A stretch of 64,000 bases of DNA from Gyrodactylus bullatarudis (Eukaryota > Platyhelminthes > Monogenea > Gyrodactylidea > Gyrodactylidae): positions 238,262-302,261 of the forward strand of contig SSNU01000209.1 in assembly GCA_012064415.1 (NCBI GenBank), written 5' to 3'. The notes beneath the pieces were generated by a model. The model was given only the letters and a program-made list of their open reading frames with translations, was not told the origin of the DNA and did not search any database. Position 1 is the first letter of the stretch. Every line of letters begins with the position of its first letter. The translations under genes and the position numbers were made by a program. This document shows positions 53,101 to 63,560 of this stretch, one piece after another.

Positions 53101-56100
53101 CAATTGAAATTTTAATGCTCATAATCGGGCTCTTTGACTAATCTTGATCCTAAAAATCAGCTTTCGATCCCTCTCTCACTTTTAAATCAACGAAAATTTT
53201 CAACTCAAACTTCAAAAAAGTGGGAATTCGGTGCCATCGCTTAAAATTTAAAATATGCCATAACTTTCTTAAAATTTGATTTTTTTCAAATTTTTTTTCT
53301 TCAGATCCTGAAAGTGGAACCTACGATCTAGATTCCAAAAAATCTAACGAAAAAAAATTCAATCTGACAAAAATTTTTCTATTGAAACATGAATATTTAG
53401 CCCGTAATCAAGTATTATCTGGACCAATCAGAATGCAGCAAGTGATTTCTATACATTTAGATAGGTGGAGATAAAATTTCTGAGAACTTCTTCAAGTAAA
53501 AATTCGATTTCCTGATAATAAAATTTTAATTTTGTAAAAATAATAAATTCCCATCTTCATATTAATTAGCTTTATTTGACATGAAAATGAGAATTTACTT
53601 TTTTTTCAAACTCAATATTTTTCTCAGGAAAGTCAGGAAAAAATGATTTTTCGAATTCCATTATAGAATGAGCCAATAAGTTGTGGAAATTTTAAAATAT
53701 TTCTAAAAAAATTCCATCTGACTAAAATTGGGCCGTTTTTCGAATTTTGAAAATGTCCCGAATTTCCACTTTTTCAACTTTTGATTATCACCAAGTGGAA
53801 TGATCCAAAATTTAAAAGTTTAATTTTTTCTTGAAAACAGTAGATTCCTTTCTACATCCACGGCCCAATTCGAATTCTCTGTTTAATGCTTTTCTTGAAT
53901 ATCTGCATTTGACTGCTGCAAATCATTGAAATCGATAAAAATTTTGAGCTCAAAAGTTGAAAAAGTGGAAATTCGGGACATTTTCAAAATTCGAAAAACG
54001 GCCCAATTTTGGTCAGATAACATTTTTTTAGAAATATCTTAAAATTTCCACAACTTATTGGCTCATTCTATAATGGAATTCGAAAAATCATTTTTTTCCT
54101 GACTTTCCTGAGAAAAATATTGAGTTTGAAAAAAAAGTAAACTCTCATTTTCATATCAATTAGTTTTAGCTTAATTCATGAGATTGCTTATAAAACTGAG
54201 TTCTATCTAAATTTAAATGAATATCGACATTCTAATTATTCTTTAAATATCTTGAAGAGTTTACTCATGTCATCTGAATCATTTCCAGCGCCTAGACCTT
54301 ACAGTAATGGAGAGGGTAAGGCAAGAACAATGCAGTCATCTGGTGGTCGTACAGTGAGTCTAAATAGATCAAATGACCAGCTTATTCCATCCCCAAACAA
54401 TCCTGCTCCAAGCAATCATCATAACAATGCAAGTAATGGAATTATCTCAAATGTACATTATTCAGATGAGAATGATGAAATTCTCATTGATAACGTATAT
54501 AACAATGGTGACCTTATGGCTTATGAAAGGTATCCCCAACCACAGCCGCCAGTTGTTAATGGACGGAGTCGAATGATGACCCTCTTGCGTCAGAATCAAA
54601 ATCGTATTCCAAAAGATTTGAACGGCCATCATAGTAACAGAGAAATTCATTCCAGATCTCAAAGTAACATTCTCACTCCTATTCTTAAGAGAACTAGTGA
54701 GTTTTTATTCCTTTTCTTACAGAAAACAGATAATCGATTTGTTTTCTTCAAGAATAATTTTATTTCCTATGAGAGATGGTCTATTCTCGGGAAATAAAAT
54801 TTTCATTAGTCACCTGAATAAATCACTACTCAAAATCAACAGTAGAGTGAAAATTCTCATCCTTATATGAATGATTCATTCAAATTATTTTAGAAAAGCT
54901 GAAAATCTTGTTAGAAACTTTTTTCAAAATTTAAAAACTCAGACGATTTCTTCATAATCATTCCAATATAAAAATATTAATGCTGAGCCAACTGAAATCT
55001 AGCCTATTTTCATGTGAACTAAGCTTCCATTATTTTAGGAATTTATGCATAAAAATATGAACATACCGACTCTTTTTATTTACAATAAGGTTCGAAGGTA
55101 GAAGAAAAGTTTTTTTTTCAAAGCCTGTTTCATAGAATAGACCTGTCTAATGTCTTTATTTACTGTCTGATAAATTTAAGTTTTGCTTCTCGTATTTAGT
55201 TTTTTACACGAATAAAATGTAAATTTGACTTTGTCAAATCATTTTAATTGCTTAGCATATACAAACTATCTCGATTACAAGACATTCTTCTAAATTCTTT
55301 TATTCAAAAGGTAAATAAGTTTTATTTGCATTTCATGATCTAGTTGGAAAAAATGTGTACTTACAAATTTATTCTCATTTTTTAATTCATAATTTCATAA
55401 AATGTCTACAGGGTTAGGTAAGAATACTATCTTTCATTGAAATTGAAAACGATACAATATGTGAGGCACCTTTTATAAGCATTACAACTCTCCAATTTCA
55501 AAACTTTTTGGTAAAATTCTCACCATTCTTTTTGAATTTTACAAATGAGTTCATCAATATTTTAAAACTGTTTCTAGTTAGTTTGATATAACCGTTAAAG
55601 TCCCACAGTAATAGTTCTATTATTATAGCAACTCATTATTATTCATTCAAGCCTCAGAAAAAATTAGGTTGCGTCAAAAGAAATGAGATTTTATTGATAA
55701 AAAAATATATTCAAAAATCCGCATTAAAAAGTATAAAATCACGTATCAAAATGTTCTCCAGCTGAATTAATACATTTCTGCCAACGAATAGGAAGCTGAT
55801 CGATCCCATCAGCGTAAAATTCTTGACTTTTTGTATCGAAAAAAGTGATCAGGCCATTTTCGACCTCTCCTTTATTGAGGAATTTTTTATCCTTCAGAAA
55901 GTGTTGCATCGACCTGAAAAGATGATAATCTGATGGGGCTAGATCAGGACTATACGGAGGATGTTCTATGACATCGATATTCTCCTCTTGAAAAAAATTT
56001 TTGACATCTCTTTCCAGATGTGGTCGGGCGTTATCTTGTTGGAATGAAATTCGTCCGAATCTTGGGAATTTTTCCTTTAATTTGGCAACCATTTGCCTTA

Positions 56101-59100
56101 ACGAGTCCAGATATCATTGAGAAGTGACTGTCTGACCATAATCCATTAGTTCATAGTGGATTATTTTCTTGTCCAAAAAACTGTAAGCATCACTTTCTTT
56201 GAGAATCTGTTTGGAGAGGGTTGAGTCGCTTTCTCACCAACTCGTTTCCAAGACCTTTTTCGACTCTGATCCTGTAGATAGATCTATTTTTCATCTGTTA
56301 TATTCTTCAGAAAGTTGTCATAACTGAGTGTGTGAGAGAGTCTTCGACAGGCTTCAACTCTTTTCCTTTTTTGTGATTCATTGAGGTCATGAGGAACCCA
56401 TTTGTCGAATGAATTTGTAAAGTTCTCCTCTCTCAGAGCACTGACTAACATTCAAAACGGAAGAAATCATTCTTGAAGATGAAGAAGGTTCCTCTTCAAT
56501 TGCCTCAATGATTAAAGATTTATCGACGACTGAAGGTCAGCCCGATTTCGATTCATCATCAACTGTCATCTTGCCTTCAACAAAGTTTGAGTACCAACGA
56601 AACACCGTAGCTCGCTTTATTCGATCTCCAAAACAAGATTCAAGCTTTCTAAAGGTCTCTGATGGCCCAGTTTTTTGTAGATACTCATATGCAATTAATT
56701 TTCGTATATCCTTAGTTTCGAAAATATCACTAAAACTCATTTTTTCTCGAATTATGAATAAGAAGATTAATTCAAAGAAATAGAAGAATAAATAATACTT
56801 CGTTTACCACCCATTCGATAGGAAATATATTAATCTCCTGGAATACGCAAAGATCTTGGCTCTATCATTCGTCAAACTCGTGCTATACTGACTAAAAGAG
56901 AGTTGATTTTTTTCAAAAAATTAATTTTTGTTTACAACGTTTTTTTTGGAAAGCTACTTCCCAGGGTTCTAGGTAAAAAAGTAAGATAACTTTTATCGAG
57001 TAACGTGGGATTCAAATATGCAATCATCTGAACTCTATCTGCTAGAGCATGTTTTTGGATCAAAATATGAATTTTTGATCGATAACTTCTGAACCAAAAA
57101 TAATTACGTTAAAAAAACTATAGATATGTAATCAGAGAATTCACAAACCATAGGATTGACAAAAGATTGAATGGGAATCATGAAAAAAATTCTCTGGGAC
57201 TTAATGGGTTAATACATAGGATTTGAAATCCAAAATTTTCTATGAACTCATTTTTTCAATATTCTGATTTAGATTCACGAGGAAAGTTAGAAAAATGCAA
57301 ACGATGATTGATAAAGGTTTTATCTCTTCAGACTTTATACTTTACAATGCAATAATTTCTGCTCTTCTATTGCTTAAAGAAATCTCTCACTTTGGCACGG
57401 ATAGAAGCAACGGCGTTCATTTTTTAATGTTTAAACGACATCGAAATTTATTTATTATTGAGATAAGTTAGACTAAATATCTTTGTAATTAAGAAATATT
57501 TTTTGAAAATTCTGAATAAATTTATAAAATTACAAAATAATGTCATCTCAAATTTTCTGAGTTCACCAAATACAGAAGATAAACTAGGCCTTACATATTT
57601 TTTCGTTTTCAATTTCAATGAAATATAATATATATTTTACCTTTTCTAGAAAAGTTATGATAGCTGAAAAATTCATCAAGGTATCGTTTGATTGATAATT
57701 TCTATGTAGATCAGATAATCTTGATTTGAAAAATATTTCATGTAAAATAAGTCGAACAACACAAATATAAGAAGTGCTTCAAAAACCAATTCGACCACTA
57801 TATTCAAGGATTTTATTGTTTTTTGAGTTGATGACAAACATCGTATTTTATTGCTTGTTTAAAATTAATAAGGCGATCAAAAGTGATCCCAATTACACAA
57901 AGAAACCAATTGTTACTATTAGATTTTAGGCCATCAATTTTTAAGCAGAGATAATGATATCGGGAATTCTTACCTGTCAACTTTGCAATAGCGATCTATA
58001 CACTTAGATCATTTCTATGTAAAAGATATATTAAATTATTAATTTTCATCAGATCAAAATCAGTCTGAGATGCATCTAAATGGAAAATCAAAAATGGAAT
58101 CAGAAAATATTGACGATGATAAAAATTCAGATCGAGAAAACTATGATACTACAACGGGTCTTCGTTTAGCCTCATCAACGCCTGATTCTAGATATCGATC
58201 CAGAACAGTTGATCCCTCCCATCATCGAAGTAGAGATGATGGCTTAGACACCGATTACTATGACAGTGATCTTCTAATGAATGATCCACAGTTTGATGGT
58301 CTTCATTCCACATTGGATCTTTCTACAAATCCTTATCCATCTGTACAAAGTTGGTTAAAGCCTTCAAATCGTTTTGCCCTCAAAGAGCCAAAGAAATTCA
58401 AGGTAAGCAGCAAAAACTCTGATCTGACTTTAATTTTAAGATCAGTCCCATTACCTAGTATTGAATTTTTTCACCTGAGATGAATTAGAAATGAAATCAA
58501 TCTGAAATCTAAATAATGGATCATTCAAACTTTGAACTCTTCATCTAGTTCCCATCTATGGCGATAAAACTCACTAAAATTTATTTCGCTTCACAAGCAA
58601 ATCACAAAAGGTTCATACCTTTAAAGCCTACCTCAGAAAAAATGCTCTGATATTTCAAATATTTTAAAATCAATAGAATTTTTATTTGGGATCATATTTA
58701 GAAAATAAAATCTATCATTATCGTTTTAAGAGGGAAAAAGTTGAGAATTTCTTTGTGATTCAAACTAAAGTCTCCTCGAATTTTATAAACTAGCGGTAAT
58801 TCATATTTTAGATATTTCCTTCAAAAATTAGTTTTCCTACTTATTAATTAAGATAGAAATTCTCTATGATGTCAGAAAAAATTACAGATTAGATTTCTTG
58901 TTTCATTACTTTTGTTTTGTTGTAATAAAATCTGATTTTATTTCCCAATACAGCCTCCTTTATTTCTTCATTATTCGTATTTGAAAAAATTGGATTATTT
59001 TCTTTATGAAATATTAATAAGTGCTTCACTTCACCAAATCAAGCTTCGAAAAAAAGAAGTAGAAAAAATTATAGAAGTTTATGGCTTCCACTATATAGTA

Positions 59101-62026
59101 GCTGAAAAATTTTTGCAAGTTTTCCCGATCTCGTGAAAGGAATTCTGTGCAATTAACAAAAATTTCTCTCCTATTTTTAAGATGATTGAATAAATTTCAG
59201 ACTCTTCTATAGAAATGATTAATTTAAATGTTCAAACTGAATATAGTAACTTATAAAATGTTGAATAAAAACGTTTTAAATAAATAAGCATTCACATATT
59301 ACAGATTACAAAAGCTCAATTGTAGTTTATTTATTCTATTTCGTATTACTTGATAAAAGAATTCTAAATTAGTGAAAAAGATTATCGATTGGCAGCTTAT
59401 TTTAGCCACAATCTTTAGCAATAACTTCTTATCATTTTAGTTTTGCTTATCTAAAATGTTATGGCATCTATTGTTACGATATTTTAGAAAAACCCGTTTA
59501 AATCTGTCACATTGTGAGAAACAGCAGGATTTTGGTGACTTTTTTCGTCCATTTTAACATTATTATATCCCTGAATGTACAATGAGTCATTTAATATCAT
59601 GTACAATAATCTGTTTGTATCACAATTTTTATTGAGTAAAAACTGTGTTTTTGGACAAAACATTTTTCTTGGCCAAGAATTAATTGACATTACTCATTTT
59701 CATTCAAATGATATACTATTTGAAATATTTGAATGCAACTCTTTGCGGTTAATTTCATTGAGAAAATTATTTAAGCTAATTGTTGAAGATTATTTACGAT
59801 AAAGAAATTTATAAGAGGAAATGATTTCAAGGCATTACAACTAAAGAGGAGATGTGATCAAGGAAGCACGATAGGATAATCTTGGCCTTTCTCTTTGAGT
59901 ATGATTTATTGCAATAAAATAGAAATAACTACTAGAAAGTATTATCTTTGTATATTTTATTTCTCATAATTATTTTTATTACTCAAACATTTTGATACTA
60001 TCATTCATATTTTTACTACTATTGTATAGAAGAAAAGAATTCATTTTTTATGATTCTGAGATTTTAAATTAGCTCATACAGTGTATTTTTATTTCTAGTT
60101 TAGAATCCCTTTTCTACTTAATCCAAGTATTACTAATAATTTATATCGGAAATTATAGACTTATTGTTATAAAATACAGTGTTTATCTTCATTTTCAAGT
60201 AATAGTTTTAAAAAAACTTTAAACTCTGGAGAGGTTATTTATAAGTTTTCCCCAAAAGTTCCACTTGGTTGAAAAAGAGGTCTTACTGCTTTTTTCTAGA
60301 CATAAGGGTGGATTGAGTTTTTGTTTCTTGATCAAAAGAGATTCTACAGTTTTGAGAGCTGTAAAATTTTCTTTAGCCGATGAATTTCCAATTGATATTT
60401 TTCCATACCTATTTATGTATCTATAATCTGGTCTACATTCTTGCATTTGCTCAAACGAATCTAGTCTACCGTCGATTCGAGGATTAGGAATAATTTTCTC
60501 GTTTACTAGAGAATTTTGAATTTTCTATATCTGTCAGTTCCTGTACATTGAGCTGGTCGGATCACCCTTAAATCGACCTTACATATCAACTCTTTTGTTC
60601 TTTTGCATATGATTCGAGTGTGTTCTTTATGAAATGGTTTGGAGTTTTTCTTTTTCTTGTTTTCATAGATTCTCTGACGCTAAATATTTTGATCTGATGA
60701 AAAAATATACTGTAGAGCCTCAAAAAGTTATATTTTTTAAGAGACAGTTTCACTCGGGGATCGAGAATTTGCTTTCAAAATTATTTTCTCTGAATCAAAG
60801 TCTTATCGGTCTTACAAGTCAATTTACAAAATCGGTGCTTTATAAAGAGTGTAGCGTGCTTAAATCCTATTAGTTAACAAATTTGATATTTAAGCTGACA
60901 TTTAAGTGTGGTATGTGTGGGACACTCAAACACTTATGTATGAGTTATTGAGCGATCAGATCCATTCACATCCTTTTCAAGTCATTTTCTTAGCTTCAAA
61001 TTCTTTAAAAATAACCTAATAATTTTAAATTTTGTTTTTTCTTGAAGCCCTAATTTTTAGCAATAATCTCTAACCAAACCCCTTCATGTGCTCATGTTGA
61101 GAAATTCAGTTCCGGATTCTTGACGAGAGTCTCTTGAGTTGAATGTCGATACAAATATTTATAGACATATTTTTAATGAATGATATCATTTTAGATTTAA
61201 ATTATGCCATTAAATAGGAGAAAATATCTTTTTATGTGACGAATAATCGCTCGAAGTATAGGATATTATCAAGATTAGTCAAAATTAAAAGAATTATAAA
61301 ATTTACAGTAAAGTGAAAAATATTTTCTTCTACTTGTTATGTCAATCAAATATACTATCACGTCTGAAAATTTAATCGATACGATGTTGAGTTATGGGAA
61401 TATGAATTAATAATAAATGGTAATACGGGTTTGCTTCTGAAAGCTAACTATGAAAATTTCCACGTGAAAGACAAGTTTATAAATACTTTGAAAATAATTG
61501 TAGAAAAATTTTTAATTAATTCATTTTTCATTCTATTTGATTTGATCAGGGAATCTACCATTCATTAAGTTCTAATTCTTCATACGATATGGCTATAAAA
61601 AGTGGGGAGGGGTTAAATCTGTTTTTGTTTCAATTGTTACTCAAAAACGAACTCAAAGTTTAAATATACAACCATTTGGACAAGATTGGTTTAATAAACT
61701 GTGACATTATCTGTCTTTAAAACTCTTTAATTGACAGTTAAGAATTGAATATATTAACATTTTATCCAAATGATAATTTGACATTCAATCCTGAATTGTT
61801 AGAAAATTATAAGAGTTTCTAAAGGTTTCTAGAAGTATCATGATCATTTATCAAGATCTTTTATAGACACTTTGGTTCTACTTTATGAAGATGATGATGG
61901 CATTCAACCTGGGTAATTTTTAATTTTTCCTACTTTCAGAAGTATCAGTATGAAGATTTGAAGAGGATTGCACAGGAGAAACATTCTAACAAAAAGGGAT
62001 CAGATATTGATCGCAATAAACTTGAG
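41143..62026 (+). CDS. Large disordered protein with villin-headpiece-like end (abLIM/UNC-115-like)
   Basis: Eleven exons with fully consistent phases: 41143-41207, 43744-43902, 45997-46293, 46464-46683, 46739-46795, 48039-48634, 51935-52070, 52127-52282, 54289-54696, 58053-58402, 61940-62026, about 843 residues, open at both ends. The protein is polar and Ser/Thr/Asn/Pro-rich (a HHHHQH run, RRQLSPGDTLSRSG, a DWPAPPSPS motif, many Ser-Pro sites) and then reaches KKFKKYQYEDLKR and DIDRNKLE, which resemble the PYExL and DVDRxRLE motifs of villin headpieces. A long disordered region before a headpiece, without gelsolin repeats, fits the actin-binding abLIM/UNC-115/dematin family. Upstream LIM exons were not found and the headpiece core lies beyond the edge. 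Exon structure is firm; the family name is moderate. Confidence 0.6.
43140..43520. repeat. Palindrome-superfamily fragment in intron
   Basis: Lies in the intron between 41207 and 43744 and contains the family phrases AAGGAATCGATTATCGTTAT and CAGGGATCTTCTC, followed by AAAACTGATCAAGAAATTTA. Halves are degenerate. Confidence 0.35.
45160..45440. repeat. Palindrome-superfamily fragment in intron
   Basis: Shares AAACTTTTAAATTTTGGATC and TTTTTTTCCTGACTATCC with the mirrored copy at 53.6-54.1 kb. Intronic, upstream of the exon at 45,997. Confidence 0.45.
47268..47890. repeat. Long inverted repeat in intron, 47.3-47.8 kb
   Basis: Arms 47,281-47,456 and 47,630-47,806 are near-perfect reverse complements over about 170 bp (GATTTTTCGGAATCCTAACC at the left outer edge, GGTTAGGATTCCGAAAAATC on the right; TTTGGCGCCAAACTCCCATT inside). 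The right side extends to a family end, CCCAACTTCATATCAATTAG. The intron RNA can fold into a long hairpin. Open frames inside it are not genes. Confidence 0.85.
49180..49620. repeat. Long inverted repeat in intron, 49.2-49.6 kb
   Basis: Left arm 49,187-49,335 and right arm about 49,460-49,600 share TTTGGCGC, CCCATTTTTTCG, and GAGAGTGAT.AAAAGTTG with the 47.3-kb copy, in mirror order. The centre holds AAGTAGTGAAAATGATCAAA, a family core. Confidence 0.75.
49835..50560. repeat. Full-length palindrome element, 49.8-50.6 kb
   Basis: The clearest complete member, about 720 bp. It starts AAAGCTAATTAATATGAAG, then GTTGGGAATCTATGATTTTT, and ends with the reverse complement (AAAATCACAGATTCCCAACT then TCATATCAACCAACTT). 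Inner arms share TTTGGCGCCAAAATCCCATT. No transposase is encoded, so it behaves like a foldback or MITE-type element. Confidence 0.8.
50655..50970. repeat. Foldback element carrying a hammerhead-like motif
   Basis: About 310 bp with inverted ends: the left AATTATTTCACAAATAAGGC and right GCCTTATTTGTGAAATAATT, plus inner AAGATAAATAATATACAAT mirrored as ATTGTATATTATTTATCTT. The right arm holds an intact hammerhead-like core (50,907-50,949); the left arm has a shortened copy. It lies in the intron between 48634 and 51935. Confidence 0.75.
50907..50949 (+). ncRNA. Hammerhead-ribozyme-like motif 3
   Basis: Reads CAC-T, CTGATAA, GTATGCCC, GAAA, a hairpin with AAGGCC centre, TT, T-GTG. The core differs by a few bases from the motif at 40,239, while stem I is CAC/GUG instead of GAGG/CCUC, so pairing is kept with different bases. 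CTGATAA departs from CUGANGA at the G8 position, which would probably impair cleavage. Confidence 0.4.
52340..52570. repeat. Palindrome-superfamily fragment, 52.3-52.6 kb
   Basis: Starts AAGCTAGTTAGTATGAAGAT and contains AATGAGCCAATAA and TTTGGCCATTTTTGAAT, matching one arm of the copy at 53.6-54.1 kb. It directly follows the exon ending at 52,282 and explains the open frame running past that exon. Confidence 0.55.
52580..53510. repeat. Long near-perfect inverted repeat, 52.6-53.5 kb
   Basis: Arms of about 370 bp, 52,590-52,960 and 53,125-53,505, are nearly identical in mirror order (e.g. CTAGATCGTAGGTTCCACTT against AAGTGGAACCTACGATCTAG, and AGCGATGGCACCGAATTCCC against its complement). A loop of about 170 bp separates them. 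This is the least diverged palindrome in the window. A third copy of one arm is at 63.1-63.4 kb. Confidence 0.9.
53560..54160. repeat. Long inverted repeat, 53.6-54.15 kb
   Basis: Left arm about 53,590-53,775 and right arm about 53,955-54,150 mirror each other (GGAAAGTCAGGAAAAAATGA against TCATTTTTTTCCTGACTTTCC; GTCCCGAATTTCCACTTTTT against its complement). Outer ends are the family CATCTTCATATTAATTAGC and TCATATCAATTAGTTT. It lies just before the exon at 54,289. Confidence 0.85.
55662..56796 (-). mobile_element. Mariner-family element (DD34D), broken
   Basis: About 1.13 kb. The left end (3' of the transposase) reads TTAGGTTGCGTCAAAAGAAA, a mariner-like terminus. The right limit is set by comparison with two empty copies of the host repeat, where CCTCAGAAAATACT is continuous; insertion is at the TA. 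The right terminal repeat is not recognisable, so that end is decayed or deleted. Confidence 0.8.
55739..56740 (-). pseudogene. Mariner transposase, frameshifted
   Basis: The N-terminal frame (56740-56537) has the helix-turn-helix part, with ETFRKL and ATVFRWYSNF; the middle is broken by frameshifts and stops; the C-terminal frame (56092-55739) has the catalytic QQDNARPH and YSPDLAPSDYHLF. There are exactly 34 residues between the second and third catalytic Asp, i.e. mariner DD34D. It cannot make an intact enzyme as read. Confidence 0.88.
57216..58052. other. Intron sequence, nothing recognised
   Basis: Remainder of the intron before the exon at 58,053. No open frame or clear repeat seen. 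Confidence 0.3.
58403..61939. other. 3.5-kb intron, mostly unrecognised
   Basis: Intron before the headpiece exon. AT-rich; the only feature of note is a minus-strand open stretch at 60,219-60,527, listed separately. Confidence 0.4.
60219..60527 (-). pseudogene. Unidentified open stretch, possibly decayed gene or element
   Basis: About 100 codons open on the minus strand, with an ATG at 60446. The product (IPNPRIDGRLDSFEQMQECR, later IGNSSAKENFTALKTVESLL and KWNFWGKL) has a balanced composition unlike chance frames here. Immediately upstream another frame also looks coding-like (KVDLRVIRPAQCTGTDRYRK), which suggests a frameshifted relic. No family recognised. Confidence 0.2.
61940..62026 (+). 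CDS. Villin-headpiece-like exon (last visible exon)
   Basis: 29 codons between TTTCAG and GTGAGT, phase 0 on both sides, continuing KEPKKFK from the exon ending at 58,402. The sequence KYQYEDLKRIAQ and SDIDRNKLE lines up with the start of a headpiece (Y-x-Y-E-x-L, then D-V/I-D-R-x-x-L-E). The next exon, with the Lys-rich actin-binding core, must lie beyond the intron that begins at 62,027 and runs toward the window edge. Confidence 0.6.
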
Positions 62027-63070
62027 GTGAGTTTATTCCTTCAAATGATTATTAAGACATGTGATTATGAAACAGATTTTAAGTTAGTTTTTCTTTTGTT
62101 TATAAAACAATTCATATTGAAATTTCGGAGCTAAATAGATCATTTCAGACTAGCATATGTAGTAAGATGAAGAAATTATTTTTATGGTTACAAAGGGCGA
62201 ATTATCCTGATTCAGGATTTATAAAAAGTTCATGTTAATACGCATTCAAACTTTTAAAAAGGAACAATTTTCATTAGTATCTTAAGATTTCTCTAAAGTA
62301 AAATTTCAATTAATTTCGAAGAATGCTTGAGATCAGTGAAAAGAATTCTAGAGTTGTCTTCCCATGATATTTTGATCCAGACTTTGGTAGTCTTTCACAT
62401 TTCTGTTTAAAGAAATGAGCCAGACTCTTGATTATTTAAGAATTAAAATATTCCGAACTCAACTTTATGCCAAATAAGTAGTCTAATTTTTTCTTTGCCT
62501 TAATTTAGCATACCTCTAATTGCTCTGAGAGCTCTCCTTCGTTTTCCATCACATAGCCTAATCTAACTAAGACAGGCCTTTGAGAGTTACAACACCTTTG
62601 ACCAAAATATAAGGGATGAAATGGAAAACAACTAAATTGCCATCTATTCTTTTCTTTCTCTCTCTCTCGTATTATTCTTATTTTTAATTACAATTTGTTA
62701 CATTTAGCCAAGAGTATACTATACATCGACAACTAAGTGAATTGAGTATTTTTTGGATCAAATTATCGTAAGAAATCGATTGAGAAATGAAGAATGTATT
62801 CCACAACGTTGATGTTGAATGAATGAAAAATTGAAATATACTCTTTATTATAAATGTCTATAGTCTCAATTACACTTTGACTATTGCACCTATGAAGACA
62901 AAGAGGAGATCTCCTCCAAATCGATACATTAAGACGCGTGATATTTTCATATATTCAATCAGTGGGGTAAAAGTATAACCTAAGTAATTCCCTTGAGGAA
63001 TAAATGTATATCTTTTTATCAACAAACTGCAAAATACAAATTAATTATTCCTCCTCAAACTACTATATAG
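62027..63070. other. Intron start, nothing recognised
   Basis: Sequence after the donor at 62,027. AT-rich with a CT-rich tract near 62,650; no exon seen. Confidence 0.3.
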
Positions 63071-63074
63071 TACA

Positions 63075-63560
63075 CCTAATTAATATGACGATGGGAATTT
63101 ATAATTTTTACAAAATTATATATTTTTTATCAGGAAATCGAATTTGATCAAGATTTTTTGGAATATAGATCGTAGGTTCCACTTTCAGGATCTGAAGAAA
63201 AATAATTTGAAAAAAATCAAATTTTAAGAAAGTTATGGCATATTTTAAATCTAGCGATGGCACCGAATTCCCACTTTTTTGAAGTTTGAGTTGAAATTTT
63301 TCGTTGATTTAAAAGTGAGAGATGGATCAAAAGTCGATTTTTAGGATCTCGATTAGTCTAAGAACCCTATTATGAGCATAAAAATTTCAACTTTCGTTCG
63401 TTCTTTAAACTAGCATGACTTCTAGTCAACAACCTCCAAATATTTTCGAGGAAATCAGGCAACTTATGTCCGATAAAAATTTCAATTGATTCGCCAATTT
63501 CCAGGGATCTTGAATCATCAAAATTTCGGTAATCGTCTAAATCAGTTACAGCAAAAATCC
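63075..63560. repeat. Palindrome-superfamily copy near right edge
   Basis: Begins CTAATTAATATGACGATGGG and contains an arm almost identical to that at 52.6-53.0 kb (GATCGTAGGTTCCACTTTCA, GCGATGGCACCGAATTCCCA), then the core GATTCGCCAATTTCCAGGGATC. The mirror arm is missing or truncated near 63,560. Confidence 0.75.

Larger units (their letters stand above)
55585..57215. repeat. TTAACCC-type repeat, copy B, split by mariner
   Basis: Left part 55,585-55,661 (ACCGTTAAAGTCCCACAG, then AGCAACTCATTATTATTCAT and CCTCAGAAAA) and right part 56,797-57,215 (TACTTCGTTTACCACCCATT onward to CTGGGACTTAATGGGTTAA) join into one unit when the mariner is removed. The two outer ends are inverted (GTTAAAGTCCCACAG and CTGGGACTTAA), as in a DNA transposon or MITE; TTAA at the right end suggests a piggyBac-like target, not proven. 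Confidence 0.65.
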
